Shown: piece after piece, positions 18,569 to 28,540 of the stretch
How the letters are laid out: each line of letters begins with the position of its first letter
How positions within the stretch are numbered: the stretch's first letter is position 1
Assembly (NCBI GenBank): GCA_028868825.1
Contig: JAGWTU010000030.1
Location: 1-62,749 of the forward strand
Direction: 5' to 3'
Source: Burkholderiales bacterium
GTDB lineage: Bacteria; Pseudomonadota; Gammaproteobacteria; Burkholderiales; Burkholderiaceae_C
DNA length: 62,749 nucleotides
The notes under the pieces: generated by a model
The model's input: the letters and a program-made list of their open reading frames with translations, nothing else
Databases searched by the model: none
What the model was told of the DNA's origin: nothing
Translations under genes and position numbers: made by a program

Positions 18569-19951
18569 ATGAAGTCGAACCGAAATCTCCTCGCGATGGC
18601 CTGCGCCCTCGCCATGGCCTGCGCAACGGCGACCGCCGCCGATGACGCGTCGAAACTGGGCAAGGAACTCACGCCCCTGGGCGGCGAGCGCGCCGGCAAC
18701 GCCGACGGCACGCTGCCGGCCTGGCAGGGCTACGAGGCGCCGACGGCCGGCTACGCCGTCGGCAAGTACCGCGGCGACTTCTTCAAGCACAAGGACGAGA
18801 AGCCGCTGTTCTCGATCGACGCGTCCAACGTCGACAAATACGCCGCCAGGCTCACGCCGGGCCAGGTGCAGTTGCTCAAGCAGATCAAGGGCTACCGGAT
18901 GGACGTCTACCCGACGCACCGGACCTGCGATGCGCCCGCCTTCGTCGACGAGAACACGAAGAAGAACGTCGGCTTCGCGCGCGTCGGCGACGAGGGCTGG
19001 TACCTGAAGGAAGCCTGGGTGCCGGGCGTGCCGTTCCCGTTCCCCAAGACCGGTGTCGAGGTGATGCTCAACGGCAAGTACCACTATCACGGCATCGGCG
19101 TCGACTACAAGGACATCCCGACGGCGGTCTCGCCGCGCAAGGGCGCCACCGAGTGGATCAAGGCCGCCGACAGCCTGATCTGGTACATGCCCTGGGCCAA
19201 GAAGGGCAGCACGCAGCTGTCGACGTTGCCGCCGGTCGAGTACTACATCAACTTCTCGTACACCGAGCCGACGGCGCTGGCGGGCCAGGCGCTCAACGTC
19301 ACGATGTACGCCGACAAGCCGGGCAGCGAGACCTTCTATTACTTCCCCGGCCAGCGGCGCGTGCGCCGCATGCCGACCTACGCCTACGACGCGCCGCAGA
19401 TCGGCTTCGAGAACCAGTACACGATGGACGAGCCTTTCGTGTTCATGGGGCCGATGGACCGCTTCGACTGGAAGCTGGTGACGAAGAAGGAGGTCTACGT
19501 CCCGTACAACAGCTTCGGGGCCTACAACTACAAGGAGAACTTCTACGATTTCGCCAAGCAGGACTTCATCGACCCGAAGCAGCGGCGCTACGAGCTGCAC
19601 CGCGTCTGGGTCGTCGAGGCGACGGTCAAGCATGGCATGCGGCATACGGCGCCCAAGCGCACCTACTACATCGACGAGGATTCCTGGACCTATCTGGCGG
19701 CCGAGGACTACGACGCCCGCGGCAACATCTGGAAGGTGCGTGAAGGCTTCCAGATCCCCATCTGGGAATTGCATGGCGCCTGCGACAGCGCCGCCTTCGT
19801 CCAGTACAACCTCTCGGACAACCGCTACATGCTGGACATGCACGCGGTGGGCGTCGGTCGCGACATCATCTGGATGGCCGAGCCGTCGGGGCCGCGCTTC
19901 AACGCCGGCTACTACACCTCCGACAACCTGAGGGCGATCAGCGAGCGTTGA
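18569..19951 (+). CDS. DUF1329 family exported protein
   Basis: 460 residues with a Sec signal peptide. Conserved DUF1329 features include an early L-T-P-L-G-G-E-R-A-G-N-A-D-G-T-L-P-A-W and the Y-Y-F-P-G-Q-R-R-V-R-R-M-P core. The fold is thought to resemble LolA/LolB, but the biochemical role is unknown; members often sit next to periplasmic dehydrogenases or DUF1302 proteins. Start at ATG 18569 with AAGGAAAGG upstream. Last gene of the amine dehydrogenase cluster; its final 14 bases overlap the 3' end of mxaL on the other strand. Confidence 0.85.
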   Translation: MKSNRNLLAMACALAMACATATAADDASKLGKELTPLGGERAGNADGTLPAWQGYEAPTAGYAVGKYRGDFFKHKDEKPLFSIDASNVDKYAARLTPGQVQLLKQIKGYRMDVYPTHRTCDAPAFVDENTKKNVGFARVGDEGWYLKEAWVPGVPFPFPKTGVEVMLNGKYHYHGIGVDYKDIPTAVSPRKGATEWIKAADSLIWYMPWAKKGSTQLSTLPPVEYYINFSYTEPTALAGQALNVTMYADKPGSETFYYFPGQRRVRRMPTYAYDAPQIGFENQYTMDEPFVFMGPMDRFDWKLVTKKEVYVPYNSFGAYNYKENFYDFAKQDFIDPKQRRYELHRVWVVEATVKHGMRHTAPKRTYYIDEDSWTYLAAEDYDARGNIWKVREGFQIPIWELHGACDSAAFVQYNLSDNRYMLDMHAVGVGRDIIWMAEPSGPRFNAGYYTSDNLRAISER

Positions 19952-20936
19952 TGCGAGCGTTGATGCGAGCGCTGATGCGGCCGGCGTAGGGCGCGAGCAG
20001 CGCGGCCAGCGCGAGCAGGCCGAGCCAGACGCGCGCATCGGTGCGCACCGTCATCGCGCGCGCCAGCGCCGGCGCGCGCAGCGCCGCGCTCAGCTCGGCC
20101 GGCGCGCGCAGGCGCAGGAAGGCGAAACCGCGGTCGGCGGCGAGCAGCCGCAGATAGGGCTCGCGCAGACCCGACAGGTGTTCGCTGCCGGGCGTGGCGC
20201 CGATGCCGTTGTCGTTGATCGCGGTGTTGCCGGCCATCGCCTCGGCACCGACGCTGCCGCCGCGGCCCTGGTTGCGCGGATCGGTCTGCGCCACGTCCCT
20301 CGGGCCCCAGAAACCGAGGTCATGGCCCGCCGGGTCGGTCTTCGGGATCGGCGAGGGTTTCGGGTCGCCGACACCGACGATGAGCCCGCCGATCTCACCC
20401 GGTTTGTCGTCGTAATGCGGGCGGTTGGCGTTGGCCAGCGGCGGCGATTCCTGGCCGTCGGTGACGAAGACCAGCGCCGGATGGTCGGGCAGCTGCTGCA
20501 TCGCCAGCCAGCCGCTGTGCAGGCCCTTGGCGATCTCGCTGTTGCCGGCCCAGGCCATGCGGCTGCCGATGCCGGCCAGCGTGGCGCGCAATTCGGCGCG
20601 GTTGGCGCAGACCTCGACCGGCGTGTAGAGCAAATACGTGCGGGCTTCGGTGAACAGGCCCCAGCCGAGCTTCGATCCGCAGGGCAGGTCGTCCAGCGCG
20701 GCGCGCAGCGCGCTCTTGACGAATTCCAGCCGCGTCACGGCGCGGCCGTCGACGCTGTAGTCGGGCACGTTCATGCTCTGCGTGATGTCGATCACCACGA
20801 CCTCGTCGTAGCGCGGGCGATCGAGCGCGATGCCAGGGTTCAGGAAGGTCGCGGCCAGGGCCAGCGCGGCCACGACGAGCGATCCGCGTGCCGGGTCGGC
20901 GCGCCATCGCTCGACCCGGGAGGCCCAGCGCTTCAC
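19938..20936 (-). CDS. mxaL: MxaL-type von Willebrand A domain protein
   Basis: 332 residues. An N-terminal membrane anchor (about 19-34) is followed by a vWA domain with a metal-binding MIDAS D-I-T-Q-S at residues 50-54 (D-x-T-x-S variant) and the later V-T-D-G-Q-E-S. A second hydrophobic segment near the C-terminus (V-W-L-G-L-L-A-L-A-A-L-L-A) is followed by a basic tail with I-N-A-R repeats. It is last of six coupled genes in the order mxaRSACKL. In methanol-oxidising bacteria these genes are needed to make active, Ca-loaded methanol dehydrogenase. GTG overlaps the mxaK stop. Confidence 0.8.
   Translation of the reverse strand: MKRWASRVERWRADPARGSLVVAALALAATFLNPGIALDRPRYDEVVVIDITQSMNVPDYSVDGRAVTRLEFVKSALRAALDDLPCGSKLGWGLFTEARTYLLYTPVEVCANRAELRATLAGIGSRMAWAGNSEIAKGLHSGWLAMQQLPDHPALVFVTDGQESPPLANANRPHYDDKPGEIGGLIVGVGDPKPSPIPKTDPAGHDLGFWGPRDVAQTDPRNQGRGGSVGAEAMAGNTAINDNGIGATPGSEHLSGLREPYLRLLAADRGFAFLRLRAPAELSAALRAPALARAMTVRTDARVWLGLLALAALLAPYAGRISARINARINAR
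19941..19976. repeat. three 12-bp tandem repeats at convergent gene ends
   Basis: GCGAGCGTTGAT is present twice exactly (19941-19952, 19953-19964) and once with one change (19965-19976). The first copy holds the DUF1329 stop codon. On the other strand the tract codes for the repeated I-N-A-R ending of MxaL. Confidence 0.8.
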
Positions 20937-21484
20937 GGCTGCCCGAGCGTCATGCCGCGCATCGAGGTCGCCGAATGCTCGGCGCCGCGCTGCAGGTCGG
21001 GCGGCATCGCATCGTCGGCGTCGGCCTCGGGAGCGATGCGCTGCGCGCGTTCGAGGTTGTAGCGCGCGTTCCAGTTGCCGGGATCGGCGCGCAGCAGTTC
21101 GCGGTAGTTCTCCTTGGCCAGTTCGACCAGGGCCAGCGCCTGCCCGGCCTGCTCCGCGTGACCCTCTTCGCGCAGCCGCAGCGCCTGGGCCATCAGCAGG
21201 TTGGCCGTGTTGTAGCGCGCCGCGGCGCCCAGCCGCGCATCGGCCTGCAGGCTGCCATAGCGGTTCAGCGCCGCGTCGCTGGCGCCGCTGGCGGCCAGCG
21301 CCCAGGCCTGGGCGTAGCGCAGTTCGGGGTGCGCGCTGGCCTCGGCTTCGGTCGGCACGCGGGCGGTATCGATGATGCGGTTGATCTGCGCCGCGCGCAG
21401 CCAGCGCCAGCCGTCGAAGGCGGCGACGAGGGCGACGAGCGCCAGCAGTACCAGCGCAACGCGACGGCTGCGGCTCAGGACCAT
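20933..21484 (-). CDS. mxaK: MxaK-type membrane-anchored protein
   Basis: 183 residues: one N-terminal transmembrane helix (V-A-L-V-L-L-A-L-V-A-L-V-A-A-F) and a helical, TPR-like periplasmic part ending in a polar tail. Weakly conserved in the family, so the name rests mainly on size, topology and exact position between mxaC and mxaL. It overlaps mxaC by 10 bases and mxaL by 4 (GTGA). Confidence 0.72.
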   Translation of the reverse strand: MVLSRSRRVALVLLALVALVAAFDGWRWLRAAQINRIIDTARVPTEAEASAHPELRYAQAWALAASGASDAALNRYGSLQADARLGAAARYNTANLLMAQALRLREEGHAEQAGQALALVELAKENYRELLRADPGNWNARYNLERAQRIAPEADADDAMPPDLQRGAEHSATSMRGMTLGQP

Positions 21485-22515
21485 TGCCGCAACTCCAGCC
21501 GGCGCGCCGCCAGCAGCAGGAGCACGGCCGCCAGCGCCACTGCATAGGCCCAGGATGCGAGGTCGCGCCGCGGCATCAGTTCGGTATCGACGATGGGCAG
21601 GTGTTCGAGTCGATTGACGTCGTCGATGGCCCGCTGCAGTGCCTGCGCGTCGCTCGCCTCGTAGGCGCGGTAGGGCACGTCCAGCGAGCGGAAATAGCGG
21701 TCGAGGGCGATCTCCGGCACCTCGTCGTCGGCCGTCGCCGCGGCGTCCGCGGCCGCCTTCAGGCCGGCGCTGTTGGCCGAGCGCAGATAGATCCAGTAGA
21801 TGCCGACGCGCATCTTGCGCGCCAGCCAGGCCAGGCGCTCGCGCGTGTCGGCTTCGATATGGTCACCGCCGTCGGACACCAGCAGCACGATGCGCGAGCC
21901 GCTGTAAGGCCGGCCCTCGAAATTCAGGAAGGCGGCTTCGAGCGCGAGGCCGATATTCGTCTCGGCCAGCCCGCGGCCGACGTTGCCGGCGCCGATCGCC
22001 GCGTCGACGACAACGCGCCGGTGGGTGAAGGCGAGCACCGGGATCGGCAGCGTGCTGAAGACGATGAGCGCGTAGCGGTCGTCGGGGCGGCGGGCGGTGA
22101 ATTCGGTGAGCAGCCGGCGCGCCACGCTGCCCTTGGTCTCGCGCAGCCGCCCCGGCGTCTGGCTGAAGTAGTAGTTCAGCGCCTCGGGCCCGGTGCCGCG
22201 CATCGGCGCCGCGCTGCCGGGCGCGAAGCCCTGGTCCATGCTGCGGCTGCGGTCGAGCACGAGCACGATCTCCGCGCCCTGCCCCAGCCTCTGGACGCTG
22301 TATTCGGGCCGGTAGGGCCCGGCCAGCGCGCACAGCAGCGCCGCGATGGCGAGCACGACGGCGCCGCGCAGCGCCCAGCCCAGCGCCTCGGAGGCGCGGT
22401 CGCGCGGCGCGTGGGCCAGCCAGCCGTTGGCGAGCACGCGGCCGCTGCGCAGCCACAGCGGCAGCAGCGCCAGCGGCAACAGCCACAGCACCCAGGGGTC
22501 GTCGAAGCGGCACAT
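21475..22515 (-). CDS. mxaC: MxaC-type von Willebrand A domain protein
   Basis: 346 residues. Two N-terminal hydrophobic segments (about 8-22 and 48-66) precede a vWA domain whose MIDAS motif is canonical, D-R-S-R-S at residues 88-92, followed by V-L-L-V-S-D-G-G-D-H. A C-terminal helix (Y-A-V-A-L-A-A-V-L-L-L-L-A-A) anchors it again. The start ATG shares one base with the mxaA stop (TGATG). Probably forms a membrane complex with MxaL, like the BatA/BatB pair. Confidence 0.82.
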   Translation of the reverse strand: MCRFDDPWVLWLLPLALLPLWLRSGRVLANGWLAHAPRDRASEALGWALRGAVVLAIAALLCALAGPYRPEYSVQRLGQGAEIVLVLDRSRSMDQGFAPGSAAPMRGTGPEALNYYFSQTPGRLRETKGSVARRLLTEFTARRPDDRYALIVFSTLPIPVLAFTHRRVVVDAAIGAGNVGRGLAETNIGLALEAAFLNFEGRPYSGSRIVLLVSDGGDHIEADTRERLAWLARKMRVGIYWIYLRSANSAGLKAAADAAATADDEVPEIALDRYFRSLDVPYRAYEASDAQALQRAIDDVNRLEHLPIVDTELMPRRDLASWAYAVALAAVLLLLAARRLELRQWS

Positions 22516-23402
22516 CACTTCACGCCCCGTTCGGCATCGCGCAGCCGGCGCGCGAAGGCCAGCGTCCAGGCGGCGTCGCCGGCCTCGCGCGGCGCGCCGC
22601 CGAAGAACTCGCGGCGCGAGATCTCGAGGAAGCGCGCGATGTCGGCGTGCAGCGCACCCAGCCAGGGCCGCGCGGCGGTGAGTCGCTCGAGACCCGATGC
22701 GAACAGCGTCTCGCCGGCCGTGCGGTCGAGCGCCGCGTGCAGGCTGCGCACCGCCGCGCGCCAGTCCTCGTCGCCGGGCTCGGCCGGCAGGCGGCGCAGC
22801 GCTCGCCAGGCCTGCTCGAAGGGCCGCTCGCGCGACCACAGTGCGCGCAGCCGCGGCCATGCGATCCAGCCCAGCAGCAGCAGCGCCATCGCCGCGCAGG
22901 CCAGCAGCCGGCGCTCGATCGCCCGCGTCGGCACGCGAGGCGGCGGGATGTCGGGCTGCAGCTCGCCGAGGCCGCGGCGCGGCGAGACCTCGACCGGCAC
23001 CAGCGGCGCCACCGTCACCGGCCAGGCCTCGACGCGCAGGTCGGCGACGCGCGTCGGGCCCTTCACGTGCAGATGCCAGGGCGCCACTTCGAAGGTGCGG
23101 TCGGCGGGCGGCGCCGCGAAGACCTGGTATTCGAGATCGATCTCGTGGCGCCGGCCGCCGCTCTCGCCTCGCTCGCGGCGCTCGATGCGGCGCAATTCGA
23201 TCGCACCGCCGTGGCCGCCGGCGGCCGGCAGCGTCGCCGCATCGAGCGTCCAGCCGGCCGGCACATGGACGATGACGCGACCCTGGACGAGCGCGCCGAC
23301 CTGGTAGCCGAAGGCGCGCGGCGGCTCGGCCTCGAGCCAGGGCACCTGCGCGCGTGCCGCCGCGGCGACGACGGAAAACGCGATGAGCGCGGCCGGCTTC
23401 AT
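22515..23402 (-). CDS. mxaA: MxaA-type membrane protein
   Basis: 295 residues. A signal peptide (M-K-P-A-A-L-I-A-F-S-V-V-A-A-A-A-R-A) is followed by a beta-rich periplasmic domain, one transmembrane helix (L-L-A-C-A-A-M-A-L-L-L-L-G-W-I-A-W) and a C-terminal helical cytoplasmic domain with F-L-E-I-S-R-R-E-F-F-G. This layout fits MxaA, implicated in calcium insertion into methanol dehydrogenase. ATG overlaps the mxaS stop as ATGA. Confidence 0.78.
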   Translation of the reverse strand: MKPAALIAFSVVAAAARAQVPWLEAEPPRAFGYQVGALVQGRVIVHVPAGWTLDAATLPAAGGHGGAIELRRIERRERGESGGRRHEIDLEYQVFAAPPADRTFEVAPWHLHVKGPTRVADLRVEAWPVTVAPLVPVEVSPRRGLGELQPDIPPPRVPTRAIERRLLACAAMALLLLGWIAWPRLRALWSRERPFEQAWRALRRLPAEPGDEDWRAAVRSLHAALDRTAGETLFASGLERLTAARPWLGALHADIARFLEISRREFFGGAPREAGDAAWTLAFARRLRDAERGVK

Positions 23403-24235
23403 GCGGCGAAATGCCTCGTCACGGCGTCGGGGTCGAACGCCGATTCGATGAACAGCGGCGCCAGGCGCGCGGCGCGGAAGATCTGCCGCAGGGCCGCGCG
23501 CCGCTCCTCGCGCGCCGCGATCCAGCGCTGGCGCAGCGCCGGCCGCCACCACAACCAGCCGCGGCGCCCGCTCTCGGGCTCCTCGACCTGGGCCAGGCCG
23601 TGGCGCGCCGGGAGTTCGAATTCGGCCGCCTGCCAGATCACGATCGGCACGACCTCGTGGCCGGCCAGCCCGGCAAGCACGCCGCGCAGTTCGTCCAGCG
23701 GCAGATGGAAGTCGGAGACCAGGAACACCAGCGATCGCCTGGCCGGCAAATGGCGTGCCGCGTCGCGCAGGCCGCGCGCGCTGCCCCCGCGCGGCTCGAA
23801 TGCGCGCAACTGCCGCGCCAGGCCAGGGCCGATGCCACGCCGGCGTGTCACCGGCAGCACGAACTCGGGCCGCACCGCCTCGTCGCAGCCGACGAAGCCG
23901 AAGGGGTCGCCGGTGCGCCAGGCCGACCAGGCCAGAGAGTCGCAGAAATCGGCCAGCACGTCGAGCTTGCGCTGCGCACCGACGAAGCCCATCGAGGCCG
24001 AGAGATCGGCGACGACGGCCACCGGCACCGCGCGCCGTTCGCTGTGCAGCCGCACGATCCAGCCGCCGAAGGGATCGCGCAGGCTGGCGTGGAGGTCGAG
24101 CCGGCGCGCGTCGGGCGCATCGGCCAGCGGCACATGGGCGCGGAACTCGAAACCGCTGGCACCGCCGCGGCTGCGGTGGTGTCCCGGCACGAGGCCACCG
24201 GCCTTCGAGTGGACGCGGTAGATCAGCTCGCGCAT
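23399..24235 (-). CDS. mxaS: MxaS-type DUF58 protein
   Basis: 278 residues, DUF58 family. The core R-A-V-P-V-A-V-V-A-D-L-S-A-S-M-G contains a vWA-like D-L-S-A-S at residues 77-81. The later V-F-L-V-S-D-F-H-L-P matches the second vWA acidic strand. No signal peptide, so cytoplasmic. It is 22 bases after mxaR and overlaps mxaA. DUF58 proteins are regular partners of MoxR ATPases. Confidence 0.82.
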   Translation of the reverse strand: MRELIYRVHSKAGGLVPGHHRSRGGASGFEFRAHVPLADAPDARRLDLHASLRDPFGGWIVRLHSERRAVPVAVVADLSASMGFVGAQRKLDVLADFCDSLAWSAWRTGDPFGFVGCDEAVRPEFVLPVTRRRGIGPGLARQLRAFEPRGGSARGLRDAARHLPARRSLVFLVSDFHLPLDELRGVLAGLAGHEVVPIVIWQAAEFELPARHGLAQVEEPESGRRGWLWWRPALRQRWIAAREERRAALRQIFRAARLAPLFIESAFDPDAVTRHFAA

Positions 24236-24257
24236 CGCGCCGTCCCGCCGTGGCCCG

Positions 24258-25280
24258 TCAAGGCGCGGCCACCGCGCCGACGATGGCCGCCATCAGCAGC
24301 GGCGAGATCTCGGCGCGGTGCAGTTCGTAGACCGGCTGGTAGCACAGGCGGTGGGCGATGGTCTCGACGAACACCGACTGGATGTCCTCGGGCGTCACGT
24401 AGCCGCGACCGGCGAGCCAGGCGGCGACGCGCGCGGCGCGCAGCAGCAGGCTCATGCCGCGCGGGCTGGCGCCGGCCAGCATCAGCTGCTCGATGTCGAC
24501 CTCGGGCAGGCGCACGCCGAATTCGGCCGGCACCGCGGTGGCGCGCCACAGCGCCAGCGCGTAATCCTCGAGCGCCGGCGACGCCTGGATGCCGCGCTGG
24601 ATCGTCTCGGCCACGGCATTCAATTCGCGGTGGGGCAGCAGCGCGGCCTGCAGCGCGCCGACGAGGCGTTCGGTGTCGTGGAAGCGCGGATCGAACATCA
24701 GCGCGCGCCGCTCGGCGGCGCCGGCCGGCGCATCGATCGTCACCTCCATCATGAAGCGGTCGCGCGCGGCCGTCGCGATCTCGAAGGTCTCCTCGCGCTC
24801 GACGCGGTTGCGGTCGGCGAACACCAGCAGATGCGGGAAGCGGTATTCGCGGTTGAAGGCCGTGACGCTGCGCTCGGCCATCGCCCGCAGCATCAGCGCA
24901 TGGACCTGCGGGCGCGCGCGGTTGATCTCGTTGAAGAAGAAGATCGCCAGTTCGTCGCCATGCTCGATCAGCGGCCCGGGCTCGACGACCGGCCGCCCCT
25001 GCTCGCTGATGTAGGTGTGGTAGACGAGGTCGTTGGGCATCAGGTCGACGGTGCCTTCGACGCGGGCATAGGCACCGCCCAGAACCTGGGCATAGGCGCG
25101 CAGCAGTGTCGTCTTGCCGACGCCGACATCGCCCTGCAGCAGCACATGGCCGCGCGCGAAGACCGCCGTGGTGACGAGGCGCAGCACGCGGGCCTGGCCG
25201 ATCACCGCCCTGGCGACCTCGGCCTCGAGCGCGAGCGCACGCTCGCGCCAGTCGGTCAACAGCGCATCGTTGCGGTCCAT
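24258..25280 (-). CDS. mxaR: MoxR-family AAA+ ATPase MxaR
   Basis: 340 residues. Walker A G-D-V-G-V-G-K-T at 50-57. The Walker B segment is I-F-F-F-N-E-I-N, with Asn where most MoxR proteins have Asp. Then come P-R-G-M-S-L-L-L-R-A-A-R (sensor 2 region) and a C-terminal lid. MoxR ATPases act as chaperones with vWA proteins to activate or load metals into client enzymes. It heads the mxaRSACKL operon. Start ATG 25280 is preceded by GAGGAG. No methanol dehydrogenase gene (mxaF or xoxF) is in the window. Confidence 0.88.
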   Translation of the reverse strand: MDRNDALLTDWRERALALEAEVARAVIGQARVLRLVTTAVFARGHVLLQGDVGVGKTTLLRAYAQVLGGAYARVEGTVDLMPNDLVYHTYISEQGRPVVEPGPLIEHGDELAIFFFNEINRARPQVHALMLRAMAERSVTAFNREYRFPHLLVFADRNRVEREETFEIATAARDRFMMEVTIDAPAGAAERRALMFDPRFHDTERLVGALQAALLPHRELNAVAETIQRGIQASPALEDYALALWRATAVPAEFGVRLPEVDIEQLMLAGASPRGMSLLLRAARVAAWLAGRGYVTPEDIQSVFVETIAHRLCYQPVYELHRAEISPLLMAAIVGAVAAP

Positions 25281-25381
25281 CCGGAGGCTCCTCGCTTTTG
25301 ACGCCCGCGACAGGCGAGACGGCACAGAATGCGCCATACGCGGCACAGCGCCAAGCCCGCGCGCCGCCTGCGCGCATTCGA

Positions 25382-25397
25382 AGCAAGGTCCAGGCCG
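25382..25397 (-). promoter_or_regulatory. possible sigma-54 promoter of mxaRSACKL
   Basis: Read on the minus strand the sequence is CGGCCTGGACCTTGCT. It has the GGC and TTGCT elements at the exact -24/-12 spacing, differing from TGGCAYRNNNNTTGCW at two positions. It lies about 100 bases before the mxaR start, and a sigma-54 activator gene lies just upstream. Confidence 0.45.
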
Positions 25398-25409
25398 AGC
25401 GGCGGCCGA

Positions 25410-25868
25410 TCAGCCGCAGGCGTAGGCCGTCAAGGTGCTGGTGATCAGCCCCGTGAGCTGGGTCATCAGGCGGTAGCCCAGCGTGTGGTCCTGCTCCATC
25501 AGCGCGAGCAGACCTTCGCCGCGCATCTTCAGGATGCTGCACGGCGTGACGCAACGGGCCGTGGCGATGCGCGCGCTGCACGAAGGTGTCATCGCGGCCC
25601 AGCCGAAGACATCGCCGCGGCGCAGGATGTCGCCGGTGCCGGCGCTGCTCACGCCGTCGCCTATCGCCAGGCGTACCATGCCGCGCACCAGGACATAGAG
25701 GTCGCGCGCCTGGTCCCCGAGGTGGTAGATGGGCGTGCCCTCGGCGAGGTCCTCGACCTCGCCCAGCGCCGCCAGCCGCTGCAGCTGATCGGGCGTCAGG
25801 CGGGCGAAGAACGGCGTCTGCGACAAGATCGTCACCGTCCCGGGTCCCGCCGCAGATTCGTGCACCAT
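25410..25868 (-). CDS. stand-alone cyclic-nucleotide-binding-fold protein
   Basis: 152 residues that consist of a single Crp-type effector domain with no helix-turn-helix. The phosphate-binding cassette reads G-D-V-F-G-W-A-A at 85-92. Trp90 stands where CRP has the ribose-contacting Glu72, while Arg100 keeps the place of CRP Arg82. The same unusual motif recurs in two fusion proteins encoded at 33082 and 35055, so the three are probably close paralogues. It follows the response-regulator gene by 13 bases, has GGGAG before its start, and is likely the last gene of the two-component operon. Possible role: ligand or redox sensor acting by protein contact. Confidence 0.82.
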   Translation of the reverse strand: MVHESAAGPGTVTILSQTPFFARLTPDQLQRLAALGEVEDLAEGTPIYHLGDQARDLYVLVRGMVRLAIGDGVSSAGTGDILRRGDVFGWAAMTPSCSARIATARCVTPCSILKMRGEGLLALMEQDHTLGYRLMTQLTGLITSTLTAYACG

Positions 25869-25881
25869 CTGGAAACTCCCG

Positions 25882-27344
<1,463 letters not shown>

Positions 27345-27348
<4 letters not shown>

Positions 27349-28418
27349 GCGCTGGCCCGCGGCAGGCGGACGCAGAACACGGCGCCGGCGCCCGCGGCGG
27401 CCAGCAGCTCGATCGAACCGCCATGCTCGATGGCGATCTCGCGGCTGATGGCCAGGCCGATGCCAGTGCCCTGCGCCGCGCCCTTGGTCGTGAAGAAGGG
27501 TTCGAAGATGCGCTTGCGTATCGCCTCGGAGACGCCGGGCCCGCTGTCGCCGATGCGCACCTCGACGAACGCGCCCTCGTGCCGCGTGTGCACATCGAGC
27601 GTGCCGCGACCCTGCATCGCCTGCACGGCGTTGACCAGCAGATTCAGGAAGATCTCGCGCGTCTGGCCGATATGGCCGACGACGGTCGCCGACTCGTCCT
27701 CGCTGCGGTGCAGCTCGACGCCCTCGAGCAGCCCTTCGTCGCGCAGCACGTACAGCGCCTCGGTCACCGCCTCGTCGACGGCGAAGCGCTCGCGCGGCTC
27801 GTCGCCGACGCGGGCGAAGGTCACGAGACGGCGCGAGATGTCGAGGATGCGCTTGACGTTGAGGGCGATGTTGTCCAGGCCCTTGTCGAGCAGCTGCCGG
27901 CTCGGCGCCTTGTCGGCGCGCAGGATCTGCACGATCGAATGCAGCGAGGTCAGCGGATTGGTGACCTCGTGGCAGACGCCGGCGATCATGAAGCCCAGCG
28001 CCGCCAGTCGCGCCGTCTGCGCGTCGACGGTCTGGTTCAGCGAGGCGTGGTCGACGATGGTCAGGCAACTGCCCCAGGACGTGCGCCGCAGGTGCAGCTG
28101 TTCGCGCACGACCGCACCCGACGGCAGGCTGCGAACGCTCTCGGCCTGCTGCGGCGTCAACCAGGGCACGATGCCCTTGAGCTGGCCGATGTAGTGGCCG
28201 GCTCGTTCACGCAAGGGCAGATCCGCCGCCCGCCCGTGTTCGGCCACGGCCTCGCTTTCGTCGCTGGCCCCGAGCACATGACCCTCGGTCGACCACATCA
28301 GCATGGGCCAGGGCGTGGCGGCATAGACCTGCTCGAACAGCTCGCACTGGTCGTACCGGTCGTACTGCTCGAAGGAGGAAGCAATCGATTGAGACCGATG
28401 CCACAGTTCGCCGCTCAT
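27345..28418 (-). CDS. soluble sensor histidine kinase
   Basis: 357 residues. An N-terminal sensor part of about 125 residues that looks PAS-like (W-P-M-L-M-W-S-T-E-G-H-V-L-G) is followed by HisKA with the phospho-acceptor His150 (C-H-E-V-T-N-P-L). The HATPase domain has N (N-L-L-V-N-A-V), G1 (G-D-S-G-P-G-V), F (F-E-P-F-F-T-T-K) and G2 (G-T-G-I-G-L-A) boxes. There is no membrane helix, so it reads a cytoplasmic cue. It forms one operon with the response regulator and the lone CNB protein. The start ATG lacks a good ribosome site. Confidence 0.9.
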
Positions 28419-28465
28419 TGCCGATGCAGCATACCGGAGCGTCCGAGCCTGCCGCAATAGAGAAC

Positions 28466-28500
28466 GGCCCGCGGTTTCACCGGTGCGGCCGTCGCGGGCC
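28466..28500 (-). terminator. hairpin downstream of fae
   Basis: GGCCCGCG (28466-28473) and CGCGGGCC (28493-28500) are perfectly complementary across a 19-base loop, 41 bases past the fae stop. A T-rich run is lacking after the stem (GTTCTCTATT), so it may stabilise the fae mRNA end rather than terminate by itself. Confidence 0.4.
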
Positions 28501-28540
28501 CACCCTGGGCTGGCAGGAGCCGCGACGGCGCGCAACGGCT

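Noticed and set aside
16308..25280. Methanol dehydrogenase (mxaF/xoxF) or its cytochrome mxaG
   Set aside because: I looked for a PQQ propeller protein of about 600 residues and found none; the propeller protein here is the amine dehydrogenase heavy chain.
25410..25868. Crp/Fnr transcription factor
   Set aside because: Only the effector domain is present; there is no helix-turn-helix in frame, and the 13-base gap to the upstream gene leaves no room for one.
28428..28457. Sigma-70-like TTGCGG-N18-TATGCT before the histidine kinase
   Set aside because: The start point would fall on the start codon, leaving no leader or ribosome site; too weak to list as a promoter.
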